Source: Thaumasiovibrio sp047250365
GTDB taxonomy: Bacteria; Pseudomonadota; Gammaproteobacteria; Enterobacterales; Vibrionaceae
Length of the DNA: 64,000 bases
Direction: 5' to 3'
Assembly: GCF_047250365.1 (NCBI RefSeq)
Contig: NZ_JBLBVL010000005.1
Span: 62,001-126,000, forward strand
Shown here: positions 8,104-15,799 of the stretch, piece by piece
How the letters are laid out: the number at the start of each line of letters is the position of its first letter
Numbering within the stretch: the first letter of the stretch is position 1
The notes under the pieces: model-generated
What the model was told of the DNA's origin: nothing
The model's database searches: none
Seen by the model: the letters and a program-made list of their open reading frames with translations, nothing else
Program-made: the position numbers and the translations under genes

Positions 8104-9345
8104 TTATGGGACAAGAAAGCAGTCCCGCATTAGATCACGATCTCCTTTCTCTATCCCTGCTTCTTCTGCCAGTTCTTCCCATCGTGAAACGGCGGCGACC
8201 ACTCGTTGATAGATGCCATCAGCTTTCTTTGCTTCTAGCTGAAAATACTCTGCGACCTCAAAGGCTAGTTCAACCTCAAGAGCATTGCTCACGTCATCAA
8301 TGTTTAGGTGTAAACCTGTGGCATTCGGGGTGGGGTTGATGTCATACGCCGGTGATAACTGCCAGCCGGTCGTATCAAAAATGAATCCATGATTGCGCAG
8401 ATGGTCATCACTATTTGAAACCATAATATTGAATAACATTCGTGTCCAAAGCTGCTCTAGGTCTTCTTGCGTGTTTGACCCGTGCTGGATTAAGAACTCC
8501 GCCAGTTCTAAATAACTTGCCCCATCATCATTACCATCAAAGTACTCAAGTTGAGTCATAGCCGATGTGAAATGAAGCCTGTTGCCATTATCTTTACGGT
8601 CAAATCGTTTAGTAAGAAAGATATGATGATGCGAGCCAATGGCTTGCACCTTGGACTCAGCCATGTTGATACCTGCATCCAGAGCCATTTGGTAAACAAC
8701 GTATTCCCACAGCCCTATGTCGTAGTCATCATAACGGCTTGGAAATTTTGCTATCCAGAGTGTGCTGTCAACATCCCTCACAGAGGCCTTGGGGCGCGCA
8801 CCGCCAAGCGATGAACCGGGTGAGATAAGCATGTTTAGCCATCTGAGATAATCTGGGTTCTCGAAGTCTGGTTTATTCTCCACGCCCTTTGCTGCTTGTT
8901 GTAGCTCTGGTAACGATGTCATCGCGGGTGCAGCCAAGTCCTGATTATCATCAAGGAACGGTCCGTCATGCTTCGTACGGAAACGTAGGGCTCCCATACG
9001 ATACGAGTCATGTACTCCCAACAAGTAGTCAGTTTCAAACAGTTTTCTGGCTCTGCGCTTTTCGTTGCGAGCGATGACCGCTTCCCTGCGTTGCATCAGC
9101 AACCGACCCCAGCGATCAGGGCATGAGTCCAGAAAGACTTTGAAGTTTTTGTCATCTTCTCCGTGCTGCTCTCCCACGTAAAGCTTAAGGGTCGGATCGA
9201 TTTGGTGTACGTATTTGGAAGCGAGCCAGGCATCATCGTAACTAAAACTGAAATACTCCTTTCCACGTACCACAGTGGAGCGAAACGTACCGACGAACAT
9301 CGATTCCTCGGACTCGAGCCAATCAGCGTAGACGTAGATTTCCAT
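8104..9345 (-). CDS. hipA: HipA-type serine/threonine kinase toxin (module 1)
   Basis: A 413-residue HipA-family kinase; family members phosphorylate translation targets such as glutamyl-tRNA synthetase (in E. coli), causing growth arrest and persistence. Visible marks are the phosphate-binding loop SLGGARPKASV (about residue 178), the catalytic segment VSNSDDHLRNHGF (Asp, His, Asn) and the metal-binding Asp in SPAYDINPTPN. All appear intact. The gene starts 7 bp after the hipB stop, forming a two-gene operon read leftward. The target in this organism cannot be predicted. Compared with module 2 (11567-12802) the sequences are very different, so this is not a recent duplicate. Confidence 0.85.
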   Translation of the reverse strand: MEIYVYADWLESEESMFVGTFRSTVVRGKEYFSFSYDDAWLASKYVHQIDPTLKLYVGEQHGEDDKNFKVFLDSCPDRWGRLLMQRREAVIARNEKRRARKLFETDYLLGVHDSYRMGALRFRTKHDGPFLDDNQDLAAPAMTSLPELQQAAKGVENKPDFENPDYLRWLNMLISPGSSLGGARPKASVRDVDSTLWIAKFPSRYDDYDIGLWEYVVYQMALDAGINMAESKVQAIGSHHHIFLTKRFDRKDNGNRLHFTSAMTQLEYFDGNDDGASYLELAEFLIQHGSNTQEDLEQLWTRMLFNIMVSNSDDHLRNHGFIFDTTGWQLSPAYDINPTPNATGLHLNIDDVSNALEVELAFEVAEYFQLEAKKADGIYQRVVAAVSRWEELAEEAGIEKGDRDLMRDCFLVP

Positions 9346-9352
9346 GTGGCCC

Positions 9353-9661
9353 CTACCGTTTTCTTTTTAATAGTTCTATATCTTGAAGCTTTCGCCCAAG
9401 CTCATCATCGAGTGCTACCTTGCCAAGATCCGTTAAGAGGCCAAGCACCGCCAGTACATTAACATAGTGACCAATAGATACTGACGGATCACCTTTAGCT
9501 ATCTTTCGCAGTGTCGGCTTGGAAATGCCTGTCCTCTTGTGCATCATGTCCTGGTTTATTCTGCGGCGCTTCATGGCCAGCGTTATGTTTTCGCCCAAAT
9601 TGTGCAGAATTTTCATGTTCTTCGGAAACACAACTGCTCCGCGTTTAGTTTGATTGCTCAT
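9353..9661 (-). CDS. hipB: HipB-type antitoxin and repressor (module 1)
   Basis: A 102-residue helix-turn-helix protein of the XRE/Cro family. The HTH is visible in INQDMMHKRTGISKPTLRKI (about residues 35-54), followed by a leucine-rich C-terminal helix that would dimerise. HipB proteins bind the toxin and repress their own operon. It is the first gene of the hipBA pair, and the start at 9661 lies immediately beside the inverted repeat at 9668-9706 that is the likely operator. Confidence 0.8.
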   Translation of the reverse strand: MSNQTKRGAVVFPKNMKILHNLGENITLAMKRRRINQDMMHKRTGISKPTLRKIAKGDPSVSIGHYVNVLAVLGLLTDLGKVALDDELGRKLQDIELLKRKR

Positions 9662-9667
9662 AATGAG

Positions 9668-9706
9668 ACTATAATTTCACTAATTCAGTATATGTGAAAT
9701 TATAGT
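9668..9706 (-). promoter_or_regulatory. Probable HipB operator upstream of hipBA module 1
   Basis: A perfect 13 bp inverted repeat, ACTATAATTTCAC at 9668-9680 and GTGAAATTATAGT at 9694-9706, separated by 13 bp. It lies directly before the hipB start, as autoregulatory sites of HipB do. The right arm with its flank (TGAAATTATAGTTTCA) is itself nearly palindromic, so there may be two half-site pairs. AT-rich composition suggests it overlaps the promoter. Confidence 0.65.
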
Positions 9707-9720
9707 TTCATTTTCGCAGA

Positions 9721-10093
9721 TTGGTCAATGATTTGAAGATAGCAAAGAGCATGAAAGTACAAAATGTAACTATGTTTTCATCAATGAATGCTAATGTGAA
9801 CTCCCAGTTTCATTTTGACGTCAATATCGGTAGTTATCGGCACGTTGACCACAGAGTCATATTTTTCAAGCTTTACCACCTAGAGTCCAGCACTAATAGC
9901 CATCAAAAAAATTTTTTTGCACATTAACTAAATGATTACTAAGTCTTCCTATAATTGCGTGCATGTGTCTTCAGTCCGGTAGAATCTTACAGTATTTAAA
10001 CGATCAGGCAGCCTGTTACATAACTAAAAGCTAGATAGGGGTTAATTAATGCTTGCTCAAAGGAAGTGTGACCATTTTTCGAACCCCGCAAAA
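9721..10093. other. Non-coding stretch, no gene supported
   Basis: AT-rich sequence between the hipBA-1 control region and the tandem repeats. A 68-codon frame at 9721-9927 lacks a convincing ribosome-binding site and protein-like content. A further stretch at 10402-10637, between the hairpin and the degraded gene copy, is likewise empty. Confidence 0.3.
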
Positions 10094-10310
10094 CAAGTTG
10101 TTATAGCCCCGTATGATCCAAATTGACAGAGCTAGGGTGTAGAACATCAACGGCTTATCTTGACTAGAGCAAGTTGTTATTGCCCCGTATGATCCAAATT
10201 GTCACAGCTAGGGTGGAGAACATCAACGGTATACCTTTGAGTAGGGCAGATTGTTATGGGCCCGTATGATCCAAACTAACACAAATAGGGCGTAGGACGG
10301 CAGACCAGCC
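10094..10310 (+). repeat. Three tandem 76-77 bp repeats of unknown function
   Basis: Units begin at 10094, 10170 and 10247. Each contains GTTGTTAT, then CCCGTATGATCCAAA near the start, followed by AGGGTGTAGAAC or a variant, and ATCAACGG in the first two. Units 1 and 2 are nearly identical for about 60 bp; unit 3 diverges after its first 40 bp. No open frame crosses them in a repeat-consistent way. The array could be a structured RNA, a protein-binding or attachment region, or a decayed repeat of an IS end. None of these can be chosen from sequence alone. Confidence 0.75.
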
Positions 10311-10381
10311 CCTTGCGGCTAGCGGTATCCAACTAAGCGGTAAAAAAGAAGAGTTAGCGGCTCTGTCCGTTATATTGGAAG

Positions 10382-10401
10382 CTCGTGTCTTTACTCACGA
10401 G
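10382..10401. other. Perfect 6 bp hairpin after the tandem repeats
   Basis: CTCGTG (10382-10387) pairs with CACGAG (10396-10401) around an 8-base loop. A wider pair, AGCCCCTT near 10307 and AAGGGGCT near 10424, brackets it, so the 10300-10435 stretch could fold into one long stem with internal hairpins. No T-run follows, which argues against a simple terminator. Confidence 0.4.
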
Positions 10402-10637
10402 TAGTTCACAACCTCCAGAATAAAGGGGCTTGGGGGATTTACTACAGTTATTTCTTGTTATGATTCCACGCCAAACCATACTGGAAAAACAATCTACTTT
10501 TTTAGAACAAAATTAGACCCCCGACTAAATTCGTATAAACCGTACTGCCTGAACAACCACTGATAAACAAACTAACTCTAGCTAGTTGCTACCATAAAGC
10601 CTACATGTGTACGTTAATGACAATCTGAGGACACAAA

Positions 10638-10727
10638 ACGCTTAAAACCTTTGCTCCTGTATTGTGGGATGCAATAAATGAGGGTGTATCAGTGCTTGTT
10701 AATGTGAGTATCACTGGAATGAGTGAC
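10638..10727 (+). repeat. Direct repeat copy B (degraded end of the 7654-8079 gene)
   Basis: About 93 percent identical to 7990-8080, with one deleted base that breaks the frame. It has no upstream part of the gene and is fused directly to a truncated IS5-family transposase remnant. It is a gene fragment, not a functional gene. Confidence 0.8.
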
Positions 10728-10729
10728 CT

Positions 10730-11041
10730 ATCGACGCAACAGGCTTGAAAGTCTTCGGTGAAGGCGAATGAAAACCAAGAAGCATGGCGCAGAGAAGCGT
10801 CGTGTCTGGCGTAAACTCCACTTGACTGTTCATGCGGACATACATCAAATCATTTGTGGCGAACTTTCAACTATCCAATGTAACAGATGGAGAAGCACTA
10901 CTAGGTCTCTTAAAACAGACGCATCGAAAGATAAAGTCTATATCAGGAGACGGCGCATATGATACGCGCTCGTGTCATGAAGCCATCAAGTCCCCAAAAG
11001 CGAAACCTCTTGTTACACCGCGTATTGGCGCAGCATATTGA
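10730..11041 (+). pseudogene. Truncated, frameshifted IS5-family transposase
   Basis: Reading through frames gives IDATGLKVFGEGE, KTKKHGAEKRRVWRKLHLT, then LSNVTDGEALLGLLKQ and ISGDGAYDTRSCHEAI. These are the DDE-domain landmarks of IS5-family transposases (ATGLKVFGEGEW and DGAYDT around catalytic aspartates). A missing base near 10770 turns the TGG after GEGE into a stop, and a second frameshift lies near 10870. The 5' half of the transposase is missing and no terminal inverted repeats are evident. The element is dead. Confidence 0.75.
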
Positions 11042-11224
11042 TAGTCAGGTAACCCATAAACTAATCCGCACCGACAGATGCTCGACCTGACGTATTCAAT
11101 TAATATTGCCTGTTGTTGGTATATTGATTTCTTCTTGTGCTGCGGAAAGCGCGTATACCTGAAAGGTGTCAGCCTTGTTTCTATTCTGCCATTATGATAG
11201 CAAATAATGCCAAAGAACTCATTT

Positions 11225-11244
11225 ATTGTCACTATAGTGGCAAT
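11225..11244 (+). promoter_or_regulatory. Probable HipB operator upstream of hipBA module 2
   Basis: ATTGTCACTATAGTGGCAAT is palindromic except for one pair. It lies about 55 bp before the hipB-2 start. A looser pair, ATTGCT at 11254-11259 and AGCAAT at 11280-11285, follows and brackets a TATAAT-like hexamer. This suggests autoregulation as for module 1, but with an unrelated operator sequence. Confidence 0.5.
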
Positions 11245-11298
11245 AAAATCACAATTGCTGTTATAATCGATACCATAGTAGCAATTTTCGAGGCATGT

Positions 11299-11574
11299 AT
11301 GTTATCTCTTTATACCGCTTATGATTTGCAGATGGAGCTCAAAGAGTTTATCAAGTCCGCTCGGAAAAAAGATAAACTCAGTGTTCAGAAGATGGCCGAT
11401 CTCTCTGGCGTGCCTTACGCGACGATCCGAAAATTTGAGTCATCTGGCAACATCTCATTGCGTCAATTTCTCATGCTTTATGAAACAGTCGGTGACTTGA
11501 AAAGAGTGAAAGAGCTGACAAAGTCGTCTGAGCCTGAATTTAAATCAATAGAGGATGTGCTTCGACATGCTTAA
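11299..11574 (+). CDS. hipB: HipB-type antitoxin and repressor (module 2)
   Basis: A 91-residue XRE-family protein. The HTH is seen in LSVQKMADLSGVPYATIRKF (about residues 26-45), followed by SSGNISLRQFLMLYETVGDL. I chose the ATG at 11299; the open frame extends upstream to 11137, but that part crosses the palindromic operator region and is unlikely to be translated. The gene overlaps the hipA-2 start by 8 bp, indicating coupled translation. It shares little with the hipB of module 1. Confidence 0.75.
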   Translation: MLSLYTAYDLQMELKEFIKSARKKDKLSVQKMADLSGVPYATIRKFESSGNISLRQFLMLYETVGDLKRVKELTKSSEPEFKSIEDVLRHA

Positions 11575-12802
11575 GTCAGCCCTAAAAGTAAAACGAACGC
11601 TTAGCACAGGTGAAAAGGTACTTGTCGGCAAGCTCGTTGAAAATAGTAAGCAAAGCTTCTTTCAATTTGATGAAGCTTATTTAGGCGCTCACTCAACCTC
11701 TCTGGCTCCGTTCAATTTAAAGGCTGATACAAGCCTGCAAGTTGCGCCTAAAGAGCCGCATTACGGCATTCATGGGGTTTTTGGAGATAGTCTCCCTGAT
11801 GGTTGGGGTCTTTATCTCATGGATCGTGTATTTAGACAGAACGGTCATAACCCAAAGGAAGTTACTGCCCTAGAGCGTTTGGCTTACTTAGGTGACAGAT
11901 GTATGGGTGCGTTGAGCTATGAGCCTGAATTAGATTTACTTGATGAGTCCAAGGAGTCGATTGATATCATTACTCTTGGCCGAGCAGCAATCGCGGAGTT
12001 TGAAGGCACCGAGTCTGCTTTGCTTGAGCACTTGATGAATACAGGTGGATCGGGTGGTGCTAGACCCAAAATGAACGTCACGCGTCTATCGAATGGGCAA
12101 TATTCAACATTAAATGACGCACTAGGAACAAAGCTTATCGTAAAGCTGACATCTGAAAAGTTTGACTTGAAGCACTCTGAGTCATTAGTTGAATATTGCT
12201 ACATGCAGATGGCCCGTAATGTCGGCATTGAGGTTCCTGACTTTGATTTAATTGATGCGGGTAATGGACGATTTTGGCTAGAGCAGGAACGATTTGATTG
12301 CACCGAGCAAGGCGGCCGAATCCATATGATTTCTGCGTGTGGGTTGTTAGACGCACCGTTTCGAGAGCCATCTTTGGACTACGTGGATTTAGTTAAAGCT
12401 ACGCGCATCATGTGTAGTGTCACTGAGTCTCAGAAGCTCATTAAGCGCTGCCTGTTTAATTTTCTGACGGTTAACCAAGATGATCACAGTAAGAACTTCA
12501 GTTTCCTTGCCAGTGACGCCGATAACTGGACGCTATCGCCTTTCTACGACATTGTTTACAGCCCTAATCCTTACAAAGAGCATATGACGGCATTTGGTGG
12601 TAATGGCCGAACGCCAAAGAGCGCACTAGACCAGTTAGCAGCTCAGTCGGGGTTGTCTTCAAAGAAAGCAATTATGGTTATGGCTGAGGAAATATTTGAA
12701 ACAACACGCTCGTTTAGTCATGAGGCCAAACATCTGGGCTTGTCACCTAATCTAATCAAGGAGATTGATAAGGATATGGTAGAAAAATTTAAGGCGCTGT
12801 AA
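11567..12802 (+). CDS. hipA: HipA-type serine/threonine kinase toxin (module 2)
   Basis: About 411 residues. Key segments are FGDSLPDGWG in the N-terminal subdomain, the loop TGGSGGARPKMNV, the catalytic NQDDHSKNFSF and SPFYDIVYSPNP with the metal-binding Asp. The gene looks complete and likely active. The ATG at 11567 is favoured because it gives an 8 bp overlap with hipB; an in-frame ATG four codons earlier is possible. The GDSLPDGWG and NQDDHSKN variants differ from module 1, pointing to separate acquisition. Confidence 0.85.
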   Translation: MLKSALKVKRTLSTGEKVLVGKLVENSKQSFFQFDEAYLGAHSTSLAPFNLKADTSLQVAPKEPHYGIHGVFGDSLPDGWGLYLMDRVFRQNGHNPKEVTALERLAYLGDRCMGALSYEPELDLLDESKESIDIITLGRAAIAEFEGTESALLEHLMNTGGSGGARPKMNVTRLSNGQYSTLNDALGTKLIVKLTSEKFDLKHSESLVEYCYMQMARNVGIEVPDFDLIDAGNGRFWLEQERFDCTEQGGRIHMISACGLLDAPFREPSLDYVDLVKATRIMCSVTESQKLIKRCLFNFLTVNQDDHSKNFSFLASDADNWTLSPFYDIVYSPNPYKEHMTAFGGNGRTPKSALDQLAAQSGLSSKKAIMVMAEEIFETTRSFSHEAKHLGLSPNLIKEIDKDMVEKFKAL

Positions 12803-12833
12803 GCGTAGGATGAATCAAATTCGCTATGGCTTT

Positions 12834-12966
12834 TTAGGCGATGATTAGTGGTTGCTCAAGTAAATTTTCTACTTTAGCTTCGATGATTTCGGAAGTTTTG
12901 TCTGCCGCAAAGAAACTCAAAGATCTTCTCACGATCATTTAGCGATTCTTCTTCCCATAAAATCAT
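12834..12966 (-). pseudogene. Broken RelE/ParE-superfamily toxin
   Basis: From the ATG at 12966 the frame reads MILWEEESLNDREKIFEFL and then shifts; in the next frame the protein continues AADKTSEIIEAKVENLLEQP and stops at 12834. Together these match the N-terminal half of RelE/YafQ-type toxins found in Vibrio cassettes, with a few codons lost at the shift and the catalytic C-terminal half missing. Its ATG overlaps the antitoxin stop as ATGA, the normal layout of such pairs. The toxin should be inactive. Confidence 0.6.
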
Positions 12967-13187
12967 TGTTGACCTTGGCTACGAATCTTTGCTTTTCGTT
13001 CAGACATTCGTGCTTTTGCTGAGTCATGGTCAACAAATGAAGCTTTTCCTGAGTCAAACTTCTCAAATGCTAGGTTTACTTGTTCAGTTAACCAAGCGTC
13101 GCTAAGTGTGCGCCCTTGGCTCTCGGCCATTTGCTGAGCTAAGCGTTTAATTTCTTCATCAACACGAAATTGAATTCTAGTGTCCAT
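12963..13187 (-). CDS. RelB/DinJ-family antitoxin, partner toxin broken
   Basis: A 74-residue protein beginning MDTRIQFRVDEEIKRLAQQM, the ribbon-helix-helix DNA-binding segment of RelB/DinJ antitoxins. The C-terminal FVDHDSAKARMSERKAKIR is the toxin-neutralising tail pattern. Family members bind a RelE-type toxin and repress the operon. Here the downstream toxin is truncated and frameshifted, so the antitoxin is an orphan that may still repress or neutralise relatives. Confidence 0.7.
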   Translation of the reverse strand: MDTRIQFRVDEEIKRLAQQMAESQGRTLSDAWLTEQVNLAFEKFDSGKASFVDHDSAKARMSERKAKIRSQGQQ

Positions 13188-13397
13188 GAGTTGCTAAATT
13201 AATGTGCGCACTGGCGTCAGACAAGAGCAATTAACAAGCGTTATATTGCTAAAATAGTTAAGAGGACTTTATGGAAGAACAGCCTTAAGTCTACTTAAAT
13301 CAGCTTATGCGATGATCAAAGACCCACCTCACTATTGTGTTCTATGTATGGTACTGTATTTTATTGATATATATCCAAACTTCATTATAGGGGATCT

Positions 13398-14630
13398 ATG
13401 AAACTCTCTGTTGTCCATCAATCAGCGAGCGAAACGCAATCTAAAGAATGGCAAGCTTTTACCAAGCTTTGGCACAAAATTGAGAAGGCTGAACAGCGTA
13501 ATCAACGTTATGAGCTAAAGCTGTCAAAGTTCTGCACCTATTTCAAGCATGAGGTGTTGAGTAGTGAAAGAGAAATTTGTGATATCACAGCAGAGCTAAT
13601 CACGCATTTGATAGGTTTTGTGCCGCGTAAAACCATTAAAGGCGCTAAGCATGAAGAGCTTTTGCGGTGGATAGAGGAAGAGTTGCAAACCTTAGAGTCC
13701 AATCCATTTCAAGCGCATGACACTGTAGCCATGCGTCAGGAGCTGACGCATGCCATTAAGAGCAGCTTGCCACCCCCCCCCGATGTGGAGCCTGATGAGG
13801 TTGATATTGAACGTTTTCGAGACATGCTCGAAGACATGTTTGGTGATGATATTAACGTCACTGATGAGCAAATCAAGGCATCCATTCTTGATCATGACGT
13901 TGCCCAAAGCTTGTTGGAGCAGTTAGTCCAGCAGAGTCGAGTACGCTCAGAGCAGTGCTGGGAGGGTGATGATGAAGAGACTCAATTTGCTTGGGATGAA
14001 GATGACAGCGGTGAGTCATTTCACCATCAGAAGAATGAGGTACCCTCTGAGGTGGTCGCGCAACTTTTTAGTCGTAGTGGGCTAAATAAATTGTATAAGC
14101 GGTTGGCCTCTTTATTTCATCCCGATAAAGAGCGTGATCCTACTCGTCGACAAGAGAAGAAGTCACTGATGCAAGTGCTCTCAAAAGCAAAGAAAGAGGG
14201 CGACGCCTTTACGCTGCTGAGCCTAAGCCAAAAATGGTTACCCGATGTCGAGTTAAACCTAGACGCGTCATCCATGGATGCCTTGGTTGTTGTGCTAAAT
14301 GGACGTTTGAGTTGTATTGATCGTGATTATAACGAGATGAAAATGGGCGACGCTATCGAAAGTACGGTTTGGCGACGTTTTGGTGGTGGGAACAAAAAAG
14401 AGCGTGAACGCACGATTGAGAAGTATCGATATTCACTGCAATCGGAGGTGGAAGACTTACGTGGGGTTATTGCACAGGTAAGAACGGTAAAAGCGATGAA
14501 CGAAGCGCTGAAAGCGCGACTTGAACGACACAACTCGTTGAGTGCTATTGATCTTATTCAACAACTGGCGATGAATGAAGAGTTTGTCGATTTCTTTGAT
14601 AAGGAGTTTGATGGCTTCGCGCCTTTCTAG
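13398..14630 (+). CDS. J-domain-like protein (410 aa) with a poly-C tract
   Basis: A soluble, highly charged protein. Residues about 230-275 contain KLYKRLASLFHPDKERDPT with the HPD tripeptide (241-243) that defines Hsp70-stimulating J domains, so it probably recruits DnaK to a specific client. The N-terminal 100 residues look helical, an acidic linker (about 125-210) follows, and the C-terminal 100 residues look coiled-coil-prone. A run of nine C at 13773-13781 encodes the proline stretch at about 125-128, and a one-base slip would stop translation early. It lies alone in the island next to the RelB gene. Its function beyond the J-domain is unknown; island location makes a defence or mobility role possible but unproven. 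Confidence 0.6.
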   Translation: MKLSVVHQSASETQSKEWQAFTKLWHKIEKAEQRNQRYELKLSKFCTYFKHEVLSSEREICDITAELITHLIGFVPRKTIKGAKHEELLRWIEEELQTLESNPFQAHDTVAMRQELTHAIKSSLPPPPDVEPDEVDIERFRDMLEDMFGDDINVTDEQIKASILDHDVAQSLLEQLVQQSRVRSEQCWEGDDEETQFAWDEDDSGESFHHQKNEVPSEVVAQLFSRSGLNKLYKRLASLFHPDKERDPTRRQEKKSLMQVLSKAKKEGDAFTLLSLSQKWLPDVELNLDASSMDALVVVLNGRLSCIDRDYNEMKMGDAIESTVWRRFGGGNKKERERTIEKYRYSLQSEVEDLRGVIAQVRTVKAMNEALKARLERHNSLSAIDLIQQLAMNEEFVDFFDKEFDGFAPF

Positions 14631-15279
14631 CTTAGCAAAACAGGCGTAAACCATCGCTGATGCGAACGGTGATATCAGCTGAATTTGCGATAGCAATTGA
14701 GGATATATGACCAAGACCAATGTAATGGACAACGCCTTCAACATGGCCAACTTCTTGTTTGTATTTAGTAATGCACCAACGTTAACGATGAATAGACTGG
14801 GGATGGCATCCCCTTCCGTTACATCGAGACCTATGTCCTACCATGCAAATGGTAAATACTGATCTGCCTTCACTCCAACACCGTTCTTACCTAAACCAGA
14901 ATAACCACCGACTTGATAAGTACTTTGCCGTTCAACCAAATGACGAAAAGAGAGGGGGGCTGCTGTTATCCACAAAAATGTAAAGTGGAGAGGCCGGTGA
15001 TTAACCGCCAATGACAGCAAAATGTTAGCGAGCGCCACCAAAAACGCTGCTCAAAACACGCACAACATGCAGGCGTTCATCTCAGTAAAATCAGCACCGC
15101 TCGCGTCTCAATCGTCCTTTTTAAGACCAAAAAGTGTCTCATGGGGTCGGGGAGTGTTGATATAAGATTATGATAGTTAAGGGCTAGTTAGGGTGTTGCC
15201 CAAAAGCGTGAATAGGCTGGAACCCTTGGCGTGCCGCTCGAAGGAAAAGAAGCCCTTTGGCGTTACCACTCAGGCATGG
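14631..15279. other. Non-coding or decayed stretch
   Basis: About 650 bp without a supportable gene. On the minus strand several short frames read in protein-like fashion (for example YKQEVGHVEGVVHYIGLGH near 14700-14760) but are broken by shifts, suggesting a decayed gene that I cannot identify. It probably marks the right part of the accessory island. Confidence 0.3.
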
Positions 15280-15357
15280 CTACATAGCAAGAATAATCAT
15301 AACGGCAACGGCGGTGATAGCGATGGCGATGGTCACTTGAGCGCGATGGCTGAGCAT
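15280..15357 (-). CDS. Very small membrane protein (25 aa)
   Basis: The frame reads MLSHRAQVTIAIAITAVAVM then IILAM and a TAG stop. It is a short charged head followed by one hydrophobic span of about 18 residues. A strong GGAGGGA ribosome-binding site sits 5 nt before the ATG, which is the main support for it being real. It resembles in style the small inner-membrane regulators of enterobacteria, but I do not recognise its family. Confidence 0.4.
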   Translation of the reverse strand: MLSHRAQVTIAIAITAVAVMIILAM

Positions 15358-15799
15358 GTTAATCCCTCCAATGGGCGTTGCATGGGTTCTAACTGACTAA
15401 ACATCAGTTTAGCAGATTTGGTTGTTCATACAATCACCATTGACGGTGTCGCTATCGCTGTCGCAATGATGATCTGGGATAAGTCGAGACTGGCCTTCTT
15501 TTATTCTTTATGCGTCAGCGGTAATAACAACGATTGTGCATCGATGAGCGCATCATAATCATTGCGACATTTCTTGTGCGCATCGTTCACATTCACCTTA
15601 TCAAAGTTCGGTAAAAGCCCGGTCTTTTTTATAGGGTGGGTTGAAAGTTAGTGGCGTAAATCGAAAGCCTCTATTGTCTTTGTGATTGTCTTTTTGATTG
15701 TCTCTGTGATGGTATCCAGATAGATATACCGAGAAGGGGGTTTGCTATTTTGAGATGAACGCTATTGTGCAATGGTGGCGTCGCAAGATCGCGCCAGAG
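15358..15799. other. Intergenic stretch before wecA, no gene seen
   Basis: About 440 bp with no supportable open frame. It holds the likely promoter of the 25-residue gene and the 3' flank of wecA. A short repeat of TTGTCTTTTTGATTGTCTCT type lies near 15676-15706. Confidence 0.3.

Noticed and set aside
9721..9927. 68-codon open frame beside the hipBA-1 operator
   Set aside because: Low-complexity, no ribosome-binding site, overlaps a likely control region.
10094..10310. Tandem repeats as a CRISPR array
   Set aside because: Units are 76-77 bp and conserved through most of their length, with no short repeat and unique spacer pattern, and there are no cas genes.
10094..10310. Tandem repeats as a type III toxin-antitoxin RNA (ToxI-like)
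   Set aside because: ToxI-type repeats are shorter (about 36-45 nt) and precede an endoRNase gene; no such gene follows.
14838..15041. Possible porin or transporter fragment on the minus strand
   Set aside because: Short, broken by shifts, and no family signature is recognisable.
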